Source: CAXQRU01 sp964226685 (GTDB lineage: Bacteria > Pseudomonadota > Gammaproteobacteria > Pseudomonadales > Cellvibrionaceae). Taken from it: a DNA stretch of 21,862 nucleotides. Positions 1 to 7,843 of the stretch are shown here, one piece after another. Below the pieces are notes generated by a model. That model had not been told where the DNA came from. It did no database searches and was given only the letters and a program-made list of their open reading frames with translations. The DNA lies in assembly GCA_964226685.1 (NCBI GenBank), contig CAXQRU010000135.1:1-21862 (forward strand), given 5' to 3'. The translations under genes were made by a program, and so were the position numbers. Every line of letters starts with the position of its first letter. Positions within the stretch are counted from its first letter, which is position 1.

Positions 1-28
1 CTTTCCCTACACGACGCTCTTCCGATCT
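1..28. other. Illumina adapter remnant at left contig end
   Basis: The first 28 bases match the 3' part of the Illumina TruSeq read-1 adapter (ending in GCTCTTCCGATCT). They are not genomic. The true insert begins at about base 29. Any reading frame or start codon that includes these bases should be ignored. Confidence 0.97.
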
Positions 29-29
29 A

Positions 30-1076
30 AAACGCCCTGGAAATGTGCTGCGTTTTTTTGCTCACTGTATTAAACGGGCCGAAAAAGTTAAAGAGCCTAC
101 CATCAACCAAGCATTTGTCATCAAAGAGTTTATTGACTATACCGGCTTACCTGAAATTATATTGAGGGATGATCTACTGATTTCTGAGCAAGAGCTTGCT
201 AATTTTTTTAAAGAGCGCATCAAAGGCCAAGATGACATTATTCTTCAATTAGCGACCATCGTGCAACTATTCAAAGCGGGCTTGAATGATCCAAGTCGAC
301 CCATTGCTACCTTATTATTTGCAGGGCCCACTGGTGTAGGTAAAACAGCGGCCACTAAAGCCTTGGCTGAGTATTTTTTTAGTGCTGGGCAGAAGAAGAA
401 TCCACTGTTCACATTAGATATGAGTGAGTTTCAGCATCCCTGGCAAATTGAACGGTTAATTGGCAATACAACAAGCCCCAGTAAACTCATTAGTCACGTA
501 AGAAACCAGCCCTTCTCTGTCATCTTGCTGGACGAAATTGAAAAAGCTCATGCGAGTGTTTTTGATATGTTGCTCACTTTATTGGATGAGGGAGTGATCA
601 CCGATCGCAATGGCCGCTTAACGGATTTTCGTTCATGCATCATTATTATGACCAGCAACCTCGGTGTCCAAAGTCAAAACTCCCTTGGCTTTGTCAATCA
701 AAATGATAAGCAAGTCAGCGTCAGTGCCATAAAGCAACATTTCCGCCCCGAGTTTTTTAATCGCTTAGACCAAGTATTATGTTTTCAAGCACTAAGCAAT
801 GAATCCATTGTAAATATTACCCAACGAGAGCTGGATCTTCTTCACCAAAGAGATCGAATCCAACAACAAAATATTCGGCTTAACTTCACCAAAAATTTGG
901 TTAACTTCATTGCCCAAAAGGGGTTTAGCCAAGCTTATGGTGCCCGTCCGATTCAAAGAGCAATTCAAAAGTATATTGTCACCCCGCTTGCTCACTATAC
1001 AATGAATAACCTCGACCATAGGCATTTAAACTTAGACCTTATTGACGGCCAAGTTGTTATCTCCAATAAGCCTTAA
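30..1076 (+). CDS. Clp/Hsp100-like AAA+ ATPase, C-terminal part (5' truncated)
   Basis: The frame is open from base 30, directly after the adapter, so the N-terminus is missing and the GTG at 45 is not a convincing start. The 348 residues hold one complete AAA+ module of the ClpA/ClpB second-domain type: Walker A GPTGVGKT, Walker B VILLDEIEKAH, sensor 1 IIIMTSNLG, arginine finger in RPEFFNRLD and sensor 2 in YGARPIQRAI, followed by the small C-terminal D2 domain. Such proteins thread or remodel other proteins using ATP in the cytoplasm. After sensor 1 a short insertion carries SLGFVNQND, in the place where ClpA carries its ClpP-docking IGL loop. The missing N-terminus prevents a decision between ClpA, ClpB and a divergent Clp-like family. 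The gene ends convergently with the lipoprotein gene. Confidence 0.85.
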   Translation, partial: KRPGNVLRFFAHCIKRAEKVKEPTINQAFVIKEFIDYTGLPEIILRDDLLISEQELANFFKERIKGQDDIILQLATIVQLFKAGLNDPSRPIATLLFAGPTGVGKTAATKALAEYFFSAGQKKNPLFTLDMSEFQHPWQIERLIGNTTSPSKLISHVRNQPFSVILLDEIEKAHASVFDMLLTLLDEGVITDRNGRLTDFRSCIIIMTSNLGVQSQNSLGFVNQNDKQVSVSAIKQHFRPEFFNRLDQVLCFQALSNESIVNITQRELDLLHQRDRIQQQNIRLNFTKNLVNFIAQKGFSQAYGARPIQRAIQKYIVTPLAHYTMNNLDHRHLNLDLIDGQVVISNKP

Positions 1077-1101
1077 CCCGGCGTATTGTATGTTGGGTTA
1101 A
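1073..1101. terminator. Inverted repeat between convergent genes, possible bidirectional terminator
   Basis: TTAACCC (1073-1079) and GGGTTAA (1095-1101) form a 7-bp perfect stem with a 15-base loop. The left arm contains the stop codon of the Clp-like gene, and the right arm lies just after the lipoprotein gene stop on the other strand. No clear U-tract follows on either side, so a role in termination is inferred from position rather than from a classic motif. Confidence 0.4.
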
Positions 1102-1105
1102 CAGG

Positions 1106-1312
1106 TCAACGATCCATTTCCTGGCGTCGTTTTTGATCAGCGTCTTGCAGCATACCCTCTACAGCCTTAGCTTTATCTAAGGCCTGCTTCTGAGTGGCTG
1201 TTAGAACTCCACCACTTTCCTCAGCTTTTGGTTCGGTGCTATTTTCGACCCGAGGCTCAGGATCACTGCAACCAAAGGTAAACAACACCAATAATATTAA
1301 GTAATATTTCAT
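1106..1312 (-). CDS. Small lipoprotein, function unknown
   Basis: This is a 68-residue protein with a hydrophobic signal segment (residues 4-13) ending in TFGC. Cys15 is the probable lipidated residue, and Ser at +2 would favour outer-membrane sorting. The lipobox is loose because Phe precedes Gly. The mature part is short, charged and probably helical, with the run TQKQALDKAKAVEGMLQ. The start ATG overlaps the fumC stop as ATGA, so it is translationally coupled as the last gene of the LysR-YqaA-MDR-FumC operon. No function can be assigned. Confidence 0.75.
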   Translation of the reverse strand: MKYYLILLVLFTFGCSDPEPRVENSTEPKAEESGGVLTATQKQALDKAKAVEGMLQDADQKRRQEMDR

Positions 1313-2691
1313 ACTACACCCCCATAGGTTAACTTTTCAGGATTAAGTAGTTCTTGTAATTCTTCTTTAGAATATTGAGTCATTTCTTCGGCTACATCGA
1401 TAACTGAACGCTGTTCTTGATACGCTCTTTTAGCAATTTCAGCGGCCTTATCGTACCCAAGCAATGGATTTAACGCTGTAACCAAAATGGGGTTTTTATA
1501 CAATATTTCTTGTAATTTTTGCTCATTAATTGAAAAACTCTCAATGGCTTTATCCGCTAGCAATCGCGAAGAATTACCCAACAATTCAATGCTATCTAAG
1601 ATATTGTAAGCAATCATTGGTAACATCACGTTTAATTCAAAATTACCCGACTGACCACCTATAGAAATGGCAGTGTCATTACCAATGACCTGGGCGCAAG
1701 CCATAGCAACAGCTTCTGGTATAACCGGGTTGACTTTTCCTGGCATAATCGATGAGCCAGGCTGCAATGGCTCCAAAAATATCTCGCCCAGCCCTGCCAG
1801 CGGGCCTGAATTCATCCAACGCAAATCGTTGGCAATTTTCATGATTGAGACAGCCGTAGTCTTTAGCACGCCAGACAACGCGACAATCGTATCTTGGGAA
1901 CCAATTGCGGCAAAATAATTATCCGTCGGTACAAAAAATACGCCCGTTAAATCACTCAATTTCTTATGAAATAAAGGCACAAAATCGGGTTGTACATTGA
2001 TACCAGTACCGACTGCAGAACCGCCTTGCGCCAACATGTGAAGGCTTGGCCGTAAATTATTGAGCAGGTGAATATCATGCCGAATTTGAGCAGCCCAACC
2101 TAGCAACGCTTGATCCATTCGAATCGGCATAGCGTCCATTAGGTGTGTGCGTCCAGTTTTGCAAAATTTTTTCAAGCGGCTCGCTTTTAACTCGATCACA
2201 TCCAATAAGTGATTTAATGCTGGCAGTAAATGATGATGCAATTGCAGCGCTGAACTCACATGAATTGCACTGGGAATAACATCATTGCTACTCTGACCAT
2301 AGTTCACGTGGTTATTGGGGTGAATCGACTCTCCCGACAAGCGGCTTGCCAGCGTAGCAACGACTTCGTTGACATTCATGTTGGTACTGGTACCTGAACC
2401 GGTTTGAAAAACATCAACTGGAAAGTGATCCATTAATGATTCTTCACTTAACAATTGCTCGCAAGCCTGCTCAATAGCATTTGCCTGAGCATCAGTGAGG
2501 CACTCAAGTTCACCATTGGCACGCACTGCAGCGGTTTTGATCATTAGCAATGCACGAATAAACGGCTTGGGCAGCGTTCGTCTACTAATCGGGAAATTAT
2601 TGATTGCCCGCTGAGTTTGAGCACCGAACAAAGCATTTTCGGGTACATGAACCTCCCCTAAACTGTCTTTTTCAACCCTTACTTTATTCAT
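1309..2691 (-). CDS. fumC: Class II fumarate hydratase
   Basis: The 460-residue length is right for a class II fumarase, the iron-free, oxidant-stable enzyme that interconverts fumarate and malate in the TCA cycle. Visible family motifs are the N-terminal FGAQTQRA, TGSGTSTNMNVNEV, HPNNHVNYGQSSND, TGRTHLMDAMP (catalytic His183) and the signature loop GSSIMPGKVNP near residues 312-322. Its ATG lies inside the end of the preceding MDR gene (8-bp overlap ATGAATAA), so it should be translationally coupled. The downstream lipoprotein gene overlaps by 4 bp. Aspartate ammonia-lyase is a close relative, but the sequence reads as FumC. A FumC in an operon with redox genes fits a role under oxidative stress or iron limitation (inference). 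Confidence 0.95.
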   Translation of the reverse strand: MNKVRVEKDSLGEVHVPENALFGAQTQRAINNFPISRRTLPKPFIRALLMIKTAAVRANGELECLTDAQANAIEQACEQLLSEESLMDHFPVDVFQTGSGTSTNMNVNEVVATLASRLSGESIHPNNHVNYGQSSNDVIPSAIHVSSALQLHHHLLPALNHLLDVIELKASRLKKFCKTGRTHLMDAMPIRMDQALLGWAAQIRHDIHLLNNLRPSLHMLAQGGSAVGTGINVQPDFVPLFHKKLSDLTGVFFVPTDNYFAAIGSQDTIVALSGVLKTTAVSIMKIANDLRWMNSGPLAGLGEIFLEPLQPGSSIMPGKVNPVIPEAVAMACAQVIGNDTAISIGGQSGNFELNVMLPMIAYNILDSIELLGNSSRLLADKAIESFSINEQKLQEILYKNPILVTALNPLLGYDKAAEIAKRAYQEQRSVIDVAEEMTQYSKEELQELLNPEKLTYGGVV

Positions 2692-3706
2692 TACAAAAAC
2701 CCTCTAAAACAATTTTTCCAATGGCCCGCCCCTGCTCGATAAAAGCATGAGCACGACGCAAATTTTGAGCATTTATTTCGCCGTAATGCTCACCTATGGT
2801 CGTGACGATTTTTCCCTCATCAATTAAGGCAGAGACCTTTTGTAGTAGCTCTCCCTGTTGCTCTATATCAGGGGTTTGAAACATTGAGCGAGTGAACATT
2901 AGCTCCCAATGCAATGATAAAGATTTAGTTTTCATTTTGAGAATATCAATGGGTTCCTTGGGATCATCAATTAACGCTAAATGCCCAAAAGGTGCCAACA
3001 CTTTGATAATTTCATCAAAATGTTGATCCGTTTGATTCAAACTAATGACATGGGTAACGCTTTTTAGTTTTAAACGAGCCAACTCATCACTTAAAGCGTT
3101 TTGATGATTAATTACATGATGGGCACCCAGCTTTTTCACCCAAGATCGACTGACCTCCCGTGAAGCTGTGCCAATAACAGTGGCTGACGTCAATTGAACC
3201 GCCAACTGGGTTAAAATGGAACCCACACCGCCTGAAGCACCAATGATTAACAAACTTGCATCTTGACAGGCATCCAACTGAAGTCGATCAAACAATAATT
3301 CCCAAGCCGTGATTGCTGTCAGCGGAATGGCAGCGGCTTGAGCGTAATTTAACGTCTCGGGCTTTCGAGCCACGATTCGCTCATCCACTAAATGAAATTC
3401 ACTATTGCTGCCAGGGCGAGTGATATCACCTGCGTACCAAACGAGATCACCCACAGAAAAATTTTCAACCTCACCCCCAACGGACACAACCTCACCCACC
3501 GCATCCCAGCCTAATACTTTGTACTGACCCGCATCTGGCTCTGCGCGCTTTCTGACTTTGGTATCAACAGGATTCACAGAGACTGCTTCAATTTTTACCA
3601 ACAAATCCCTGCCCTTGGCAGTAGGTTTTGGCAAAGTAATATCGATCAGTGATTGTTCATGATCAATTGGTAATGACTTTTGATAACCAACTGCTTTCAT
3701 AGACAT
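2684..3706 (-). CDS. Zinc-independent MDR alcohol dehydrogenase/quinone oxidoreductase-like protein
   Basis: The 340-residue protein belongs to the medium-chain dehydrogenase/reductase superfamily. The N-terminal GroES-like domain includes VNPVDTKVR and GWDAVGEVVSVG, followed by a Rossmann domain with the nucleotide-binding run IIGASGGVGS near residues 155-165. The cysteine cluster for structural zinc is absent, as in quinone oxidoreductase-like members and the 'zinc-binding alcohol dehydrogenase family protein' subgroup. It probably reduces quinones or alpha,beta-unsaturated carbonyls with NADPH; the exact substrate is unknown. AAGGGG lies six to seven bases before the ATG at 3706. It follows the YqaA-like gene by 31 bp and overlaps fumC. 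Confidence 0.88.
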   Translation of the reverse strand: MSMKAVGYQKSLPIDHEQSLIDITLPKPTAKGRDLLVKIEAVSVNPVDTKVRKRAEPDAGQYKVLGWDAVGEVVSVGGEVENFSVGDLVWYAGDITRPGSNSEFHLVDERIVARKPETLNYAQAAAIPLTAITAWELLFDRLQLDACQDASLLIIGASGGVGSILTQLAVQLTSATVIGTASREVSRSWVKKLGAHHVINHQNALSDELARLKLKSVTHVISLNQTDQHFDEIIKVLAPFGHLALIDDPKEPIDILKMKTKSLSLHWELMFTRSMFQTPDIEQQGELLQKVSALIDEGKIVTTIGEHYGEINAQNLRRAHAFIEQGRAIGKIVLEGFCNE

Positions 3707-3737
3707 AAACTACCCCTTGCTAAATTGAGATACTTCT

Positions 3738-4229
3738 CTAGAAGCTAAAAACCTTAAAAAAGACGGCGATCACAACGGCATAACGCGCGCCTTTTCCCAG
3801 TGCTACCAGTATTAGAAAAACGGAAAAGCGAACTCGCAAAGTTCCCGCAACCAATGTTAATGCATCACCAACAACTGGCATCCATGAAAGCAAAAGACCC
3901 CATTGACCATAACGCTTGAACCAATGCTGTGCTTTTTCGAGCTGCACCGGTTTAAATGGAAACCAAGGTCGATCTTTAAAGTGTGCTAAATAAATCCCTA
4001 ACCACCAATTGACACAAGCGCCTAAGGTATTCCCAAGTGTCGCGACTGACCATAACACTATTACCGAATACTCTTGAGACAACATCGCGACAAGCGTCAA
4101 CTCAGAAGAAAGGGGTAATAATGTTGCCGCACCAAAGGCACTGATAAATAAGACCAAATAGGCCATTATAATAACCCCAATGACAAACAGCCTGGATCTT
4201 AGAGGGTGCAGTGTAACGCTACCAGCCAT
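3738..4229 (-). CDS. yqaA: YqaA-like inner-membrane protein (VTT/DedA-related)
   Basis: The 163-residue membrane protein has several hydrophobic segments and hallmarks of the YqaA branch of the VTT (SNARE-associated/DedA) superfamily: SAFGAATLLPLSSE near the N-terminus and LLLSWMPVVGDALTLVAG in the re-entrant region. The family is linked to membrane lipid homeostasis; no activity is known for this member. The start is uncertain. A TTG at 4268 would overlap the LysR gene by 26 bp and lacks support. The ATG at 4229 gives a 13-bp gap and a leader of about 20 residues. A further ATG near 4166 follows GGGG and would match the usual short N-terminus of YqaA. Confidence 0.8.
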   Translation of the reverse strand: MAGSVTLHPLRSRLFVIGVIIMAYLVLFISAFGAATLLPLSSELTLVAMLSQEYSVIVLWSVATLGNTLGACVNWWLGIYLAHFKDRPWFPFKPVQLEKAQHWFKRYGQWGLLLSWMPVVGDALTLVAGTLRVRFSVFLILVALGKGARYAVVIAVFFKVFSF

Positions 4230-4242
4230 TTGACTCAAGGCA

Positions 4243-5139
4243 TCAAGTTTTTGCGAGCACCTTTGCAATCAACTCGGTTAAACTACGCAGCCCTTTACCT
4301 TTGTTGGAAAGCTTCCACGCCATAAAATTTTGACGATTTAAAGGCCTATCAAGAGGCAGCGCAGTCAAAGTGCCATTGCTCAAAAAAGGCTCGGCCAAAT
4401 GTTTTGGCAGATGACCAATACCAACTCCCGCTACAATAGCATCTAACTTTTGCCCTATAGTTTGCACATAAAAAATTCGCCCACCACTGGCCAAGCCCGT
4501 GGTACGAGATATTTCACCAACCGACGTATCATGGGTTACCACTCTCCTAACTTTGGGTAGGAAGGCGTCAATAGAATGCATGAGCTGATTTTTTAAGGGG
4601 TGACTAGTGGCAATAACCGCAAGCAACTCATGTTCAACCAGCTCAACAAAACGAAAGCCTTTTTGAGCGGGTGCAGGCCCTGGCGCACCAATGACCAAAT
4701 CCACCTGATCTAACTCCAAAGCCTCCCAACCGCCGTTTAACACACATTCTCGAAGATCAATCTCAACATTGGGGTGATGCTCTAAAAACTGATGGAGGCG
4801 CTCTATGACTTTGGGGCGCTCAATAATGGACTCCACCGCCACATTGATTCGAGGCTCCCAACCCGTGGACAACTGTTTAGCAGCATTGGCCAGTTGCTCG
4901 GTAGCCAATAGCACCTTGCGACCTTCATCCAAAATCAAGCGCCCCGCAGGAGTGAGCACAGAGCGGCGACCTTGACGCTGAAATAGAGCAATATCCAGCT
5001 GCTCTTCCAACCTTTGAATCGCATAGGAAACCGCCGAAGTCGCTTTATTCAGCTCCTCTGAAGCTTTTGCGAAGCTACCGCGCCGGTCAATGGCATCCAA
5101 CGTTTCTAACACTTCAATAGATATAGGATTTTTAGACAT
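4243..5139 (-). CDS. LysR-family transcriptional regulator
   Basis: The 298-residue length is typical for LysR regulators. The N-terminal winged helix-turn-helix includes SFAKASEELNKATSAVSYAIQRLEEQL and LFQRQGRRSVLTPAGR; a periplasmic-binding-protein-like effector domain follows from about residue 90 to the end. The inducer cannot be told. The gene is transcribed away from the DoxX-pirin operon. A strong T-N11-A-type inverted repeat (5147-5165) sits 8 bp before its start codon and overlaps its probable promoter, so autorepression and control of the divergent operon are likely. No good Shine-Dalgarno precedes the ATG at 5139, and the gene may be translated poorly. Four genes (yqaA, MDR, fumC, lipoprotein) follow closely and may be co-transcribed. 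Confidence 0.93.
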   Translation of the reverse strand: MSKNPISIEVLETLDAIDRRGSFAKASEELNKATSAVSYAIQRLEEQLDIALFQRQGRRSVLTPAGRLILDEGRKVLLATEQLANAAKQLSTGWEPRINVAVESIIERPKVIERLHQFLEHHPNVEIDLRECVLNGGWEALELDQVDLVIGAPGPAPAQKGFRFVELVEHELLAVIATSHPLKNQLMHSIDAFLPKVRRVVTHDTSVGEISRTTGLASGGRIFYVQTIGQKLDAIVAGVGIGHLPKHLAEPFLSNGTLTALPLDRPLNRQNFMAWKLSNKGKGLRSLTELIAKVLAKT

Positions 5140-5146
5140 TATTAAT

Positions 5147-5165
5147 TGTTCTAATTTTTAGAACA
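5147..5165. promoter_or_regulatory. Probable LysR operator (perfect 8-bp inverted repeat)
   Basis: TGTTCTAA-TTT-TTAGAACA is a perfect 8-bp dyad with a 3-bp centre and contains a T-N11-A LysR box (T150 to A162 in the 5100 block). It lies in the 108-bp space between the divergent LysR gene and DoxX, immediately downstream of the inferred minus-strand -10. A weaker related dyad, TAGA-N5-TCTA, follows at about 5169-5182 and may be the activation half-site next to the plus-strand promoter. Confidence 0.75.
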
Positions 5166-5193
5166 GTTTAGACAAATTCTAGGCCTTATTCAA
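5165..5193 (-). promoter_or_regulatory. Candidate promoter of the LysR gene
   Basis: On the minus strand TTGAAT (5188-5193) and TAAACT (5165-5170) are spaced 17 bp apart, each matching four of six sigma-70 consensus bases. The operator dyad at 5147-5165 touches the -10 and start site, as expected for a self-repressing regulator. Confidence 0.45.
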
Positions 5194-5207
5194 TGGGGAC
5201 AGGCACT

Positions 5208-5213
5208 TATAAT
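5208..5213 (+). promoter_or_regulatory. Candidate -10 element of the DoxX-pirin operon
   Basis: A perfect TATAAT lies on the plus strand, with only a poor -35 (CTTATT at 5185-5190). This fits a promoter needing an activator such as the divergent LysR protein. The ATG at 5212 lies inside this hexamer, which argues that DoxX starts at the next ATG (5248). Confidence 0.5.
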
Positions 5214-5247
5214 GAACCCTAACAACGACACAAATGAGGCTAATCCC

Positions 5248-5691
5248 ATGAAACCATTACTGACAACAATCACTCAAACCAAACCTGGATTTGACACCAC
5301 CCCCCTTCGCATCGGCGCCGGAGTTATTTTTGCCGCACACGGTGCTCAAAAATTATTTGGCTGGTTTGGCGGCTACGGCTTAGAAGGCACAGGCGGATGG
5401 ATGGACTCCATCGGCTTATCGCCTGGCATTGTCATGGCGACACTCGCCGGTAGCGCGGAATTTTTTGGCGGGCTGCTATTGATTTTGGGCTTGCTGGTGC
5501 GACCAACCGCTCTCGTGTTGGCCATTACCATGCTGGTAGCCATTTTTGCTGTACATTTTCAAAATGGTTTATTCATGAGCAATAACGGCTACGAATTTGC
5601 GCTCGCATTACTCATCATTAGCTTAGCTTTAGTGGCTCGTGGTGCAGGCAGCCTTAGCCTCGACCAAGCCTTAAACAAACAATTCCGTTAA
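5248..5691 (+). CDS. DoxX-family membrane protein
   Basis: The 147-residue integral membrane protein has about four hydrophobic segments. The DoxX-family signature AAHGAQKLFGWFGGYG is followed by GGWMDSIGLSPG and AGSAEFFGGLLLILGLLVRP. DoxX-like proteins sit in the inner membrane and are linked to quinone, thiosulfate or thiol redox chemistry; the substrate here is unknown. The start at 5248 is chosen because AATGAGG lies 8 bp upstream, whereas the ATG at 5212 falls within the probable TATAAT. It is the first gene of the five-gene plus-strand operon and is followed after 14 bp by a pirin. Confidence 0.9.
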   Translation: MKPLLTTITQTKPGFDTTPLRIGAGVIFAAHGAQKLFGWFGGYGLEGTGGWMDSIGLSPGIVMATLAGSAEFFGGLLLILGLLVRPTALVLAITMLVAIFAVHFQNGLFMSNNGYEFALALLIISLALVARGAGSLSLDQALNKQFR

Positions 5692-5705
5692 TTTTGGAGA
5701 TTAAT

Positions 5706-6392
5706 ATGTACTATTTTCGAGCATCCAAAGATCGAGGCCAAGCCAAACACGGTTGGCTTGAAAGCAAACACTCATTTTCATTTGCACATTACTATGACCC
5801 TGAGCATATGGGCTTTCATACTTTAAGAGTCATCAACGATGATACCGTGGCCCCGGGTGCAGGATTTGACACCCACGGTCATAAAAACATGGAGATCATC
5901 TCTTATGTACTCGAAGGGGAAATAGAACACCAAGACAGTATGGGCAACCGCTTTATCATCCCAGCGGGCGAGGTGCAAAGAATGAGCGCCGGCTCTGGCG
6001 TTACACACTCAGAGTTTAACCACTCCAAGACGCAGACGCTGCGCTTCTTGCAAATATGGATACTGCCCAATACACTCGACACCAAGCCGAGTTATGAGCA
6101 AAAACGCATTGAGCAAACGGGCCCACTAAGCGCATTAGTCACACCTAATGGCGACGGTGGGTCTCTTTCAATCCAGCAAGATGCTAGTCTGTATCGACTG
6201 CAACTAAAACAAGGTGAGAGCTACACGCTGGAGACTCATAAAAACCCCGGGTACTTACATATGATTGAAGGCACATCGACAGTCAACCATCATACCTTAC
6301 AGGCGGGTGATGCTTTGGGCGCTGAGTCAGAAACATTAGACGTCTTGGCGGAAACTGAGTTGACCGCCCTATGGTTTGATTTAGGAAAATAA
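5706..6392 (+). CDS. Pirin-family protein, YhhW-like bicupin
   Basis: The 228-residue protein is a two-domain cupin of the pirin family. The N-terminal half shows the full metal site known from YhhW and human pirin: His57 and His59 in THGHKNMEI, His101 and Glu103 in THSEFN, with SAGSGV between. Relatives can act as quercetin 2,3-dioxygenases or redox-sensing iron proteins; the physiological substrate is not established. The start at 5706 has GGAG six bases upstream; the TTG at 5694 overlaps this Shine-Dalgarno and is not used. It lies 14 bp after DoxX and 5 bp before the TauE/SafE gene. Confidence 0.93.
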   Translation: MYYFRASKDRGQAKHGWLESKHSFSFAHYYDPEHMGFHTLRVINDDTVAPGAGFDTHGHKNMEIISYVLEGEIEHQDSMGNRFIIPAGEVQRMSAGSGVTHSEFNHSKTQTLRFLQIWILPNTLDTKPSYEQKRIEQTGPLSALVTPNGDGGSLSIQQDASLYRLQLKQGESYTLETHKNPGYLHMIEGTSTVNHHTLQAGDALGAESETLDVLAETELTALWFDLGK

Positions 6393-6397
6393 CGTTA

Positions 6398-7135
6398 ATG
6401 ACATTATTATACGACCCCTTTTTTTGGGTATTAGCCATCATTGGCCTTCTGCTCACCGGCGTATCCAAGTCAGGCTTTGCCGGTGGCGCTGGCGTGGTGG
6501 CGGTTCCACTGCTCTCGCTTGTGATACCGGTACAACAAGCCATCGCGCTGGTTTTACCACTCTTGCTAGTGATGGATGCAAAAAATATGAAATTGTACTG
6601 GCAGGACGTTAAATTCCAAGATATTAAAACCATTTTGCTGGCAGCCATCGTGGGTATTAGCCTCGCTGGGTTCGGTATAAACTCGCTCCCAACCGAGACG
6701 CTGCAAATCATTCTTGCCATTTTTTGCGTATTATTTGCCTGCTGGAAAAATTTAACCGCGCTTCTGGGCAAGCTACCGGGTGCAGCCTATCTTTGGGGCA
6801 CACTATCGGGTATTACTAGCACCCTGTTGCACGCTGGCGGCCCCCCAATTAATATTTATTTTTTATCCAAAGGGCTAGCTAAAAGGCAATGGCTTGCACA
6901 AGCCGCGCTATTTTTTGCCTTGATGAATCTCATCAAATTAATTCCGTACACACTCAGTGGCCTCTGGCAAAAAGAACTCATGCTAATCGACTTATTCTTG
7001 CTACCCGTTGCTTGGCTGGGCGTTAAACTCGGCTATTGGGTGCAAACACAATTGAGCGAAAAATATTTTATGGGTGCCTGTAGAGTGTTGTTGTTTGGCT
7101 CTGGAATTGGACTGGTCACCAAGGCGCTACTGTAA
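6398..7135 (+). CDS. TauE/SafE-family anion permease
   Basis: The 245-residue, highly hydrophobic protein has about seven or eight membrane segments. Family features include GVSKSGFAGGAGVVAVPLLSL near the N-terminus (a glycine-rich loop) and the second-repeat motif SGITSTLLHAGGPPINIYFLSKG. TauE/SafE proteins are proposed to move sulfite, sulfoacetate or other organic anions across the inner membrane. It starts 5 bp after pirin 1, with an AGGA poorly spaced, so coupling to the upstream gene is likely. Sulfite or sulfonate export would fit the redox theme, but the substrate is not visible. Confidence 0.9.
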   Translation: MTLLYDPFFWVLAIIGLLLTGVSKSGFAGGAGVVAVPLLSLVIPVQQAIALVLPLLLVMDAKNMKLYWQDVKFQDIKTILLAAIVGISLAGFGINSLPTETLQIILAIFCVLFACWKNLTALLGKLPGAAYLWGTLSGITSTLLHAGGPPINIYFLSKGLAKRQWLAQAALFFALMNLIKLIPYTLSGLWQKELMLIDLFLLPVAWLGVKLGYWVQTQLSEKYFMGACRVLLFGSGIGLVTKALL

Positions 7136-7153
7136 ACTCATGGGAGCTTAGCA

Positions 7154-7843
7154 ATGAATCAAACTTTGAAAATTACCCATAGAAACCAACTGCCAAGGGG
7201 CGGTTTCGCCGGCATTGTGGAAACTCGCATGGTCTTAAGCCCCAAGTTTTCAGCCAGTGCCAGCACTCAAAAAGACATCAGCCACGGCCTGGGTGATTTT
7301 ATTTACTTGGCTACCGGCCACTTCAAACCCAATGATGGCGCTCACCTACACCCGCATAACGATGTCGATATTGTTAGCGTCATACTCAATGGTGCGATAG
7401 GGCATAAAGGTTCACTCGGAGACGGCACGATTATCGAAGGACCAGGCGTGCAAGTTCAGCGGGCCGGCAGCGGTATGGAGCATGCCGAATTCAGCGTGAC
7501 AGATGAAAAAGCTGACTTTGTGCAGCTTTGGTTTTTACCACCTGAAAAAAGCTTGCAACCAGCTTATCAAAACTTTAGCCTGCAAGAAGGTGAGCTCACC
7601 ACCGTCCTTGGCGGGCAAAATAATAGTTTCCACAGCACCATGCAATGCCAAGTGGGTTATCTTAAAAAAGGGCAAACACTCTCTATTAATGAACCGTTTA
7701 TCGTCTTCATTACCGAAGGACAGGCATCGGCCAACGGTACACTCGTCAAAACTGGTGACTTAATAGAGGGCGACAATCTAACACTAACATCCGATCAAGC
7801 ATTCGGACTCATACTTATCCATCATACAGGAGCTGAATCATGA
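7154..7843 (+). CDS. Second pirin-family protein
   Basis: This 229-residue bicupin is a different subtype from the first pirin in the operon. The likely metal ligands are His66 and His68 in HLHPHNDVDI and His110 and Glu112 in GMEHAEFS, with QRAGSG before them. All four ligands are kept even though the surroundings differ strongly from pirin 1, so the two look like specialised paralogues rather than a recent duplication. GGGAG lies seven bases before the ATG. The stop overlaps the ATG of the FMN reductase as ATGA, so translation is coupled. Confidence 0.92.
   Translation: MNQTLKITHRNQLPRGGFAGIVETRMVLSPKFSASASTQKDISHGLGDFIYLATGHFKPNDGAHLHPHNDVDIVSVILNGAIGHKGSLGDGTIIEGPGVQVQRAGSGMEHAEFSVTDEKADFVQLWFLPPEKSLQPAYQNFSLQEGELTTVLGGQNNSFHSTMQCQVGYLKKGQTLSINEPFIVFITEGQASANGTLVKTGDLIEGDNLTLTSDQAFGLILIHHTGAES

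Noticed and set aside
6283..6771. 162-codon minus-strand frame across the pirin/TauE junction
   Set aside because: Antisense to two well-supported family members in a tight operon.
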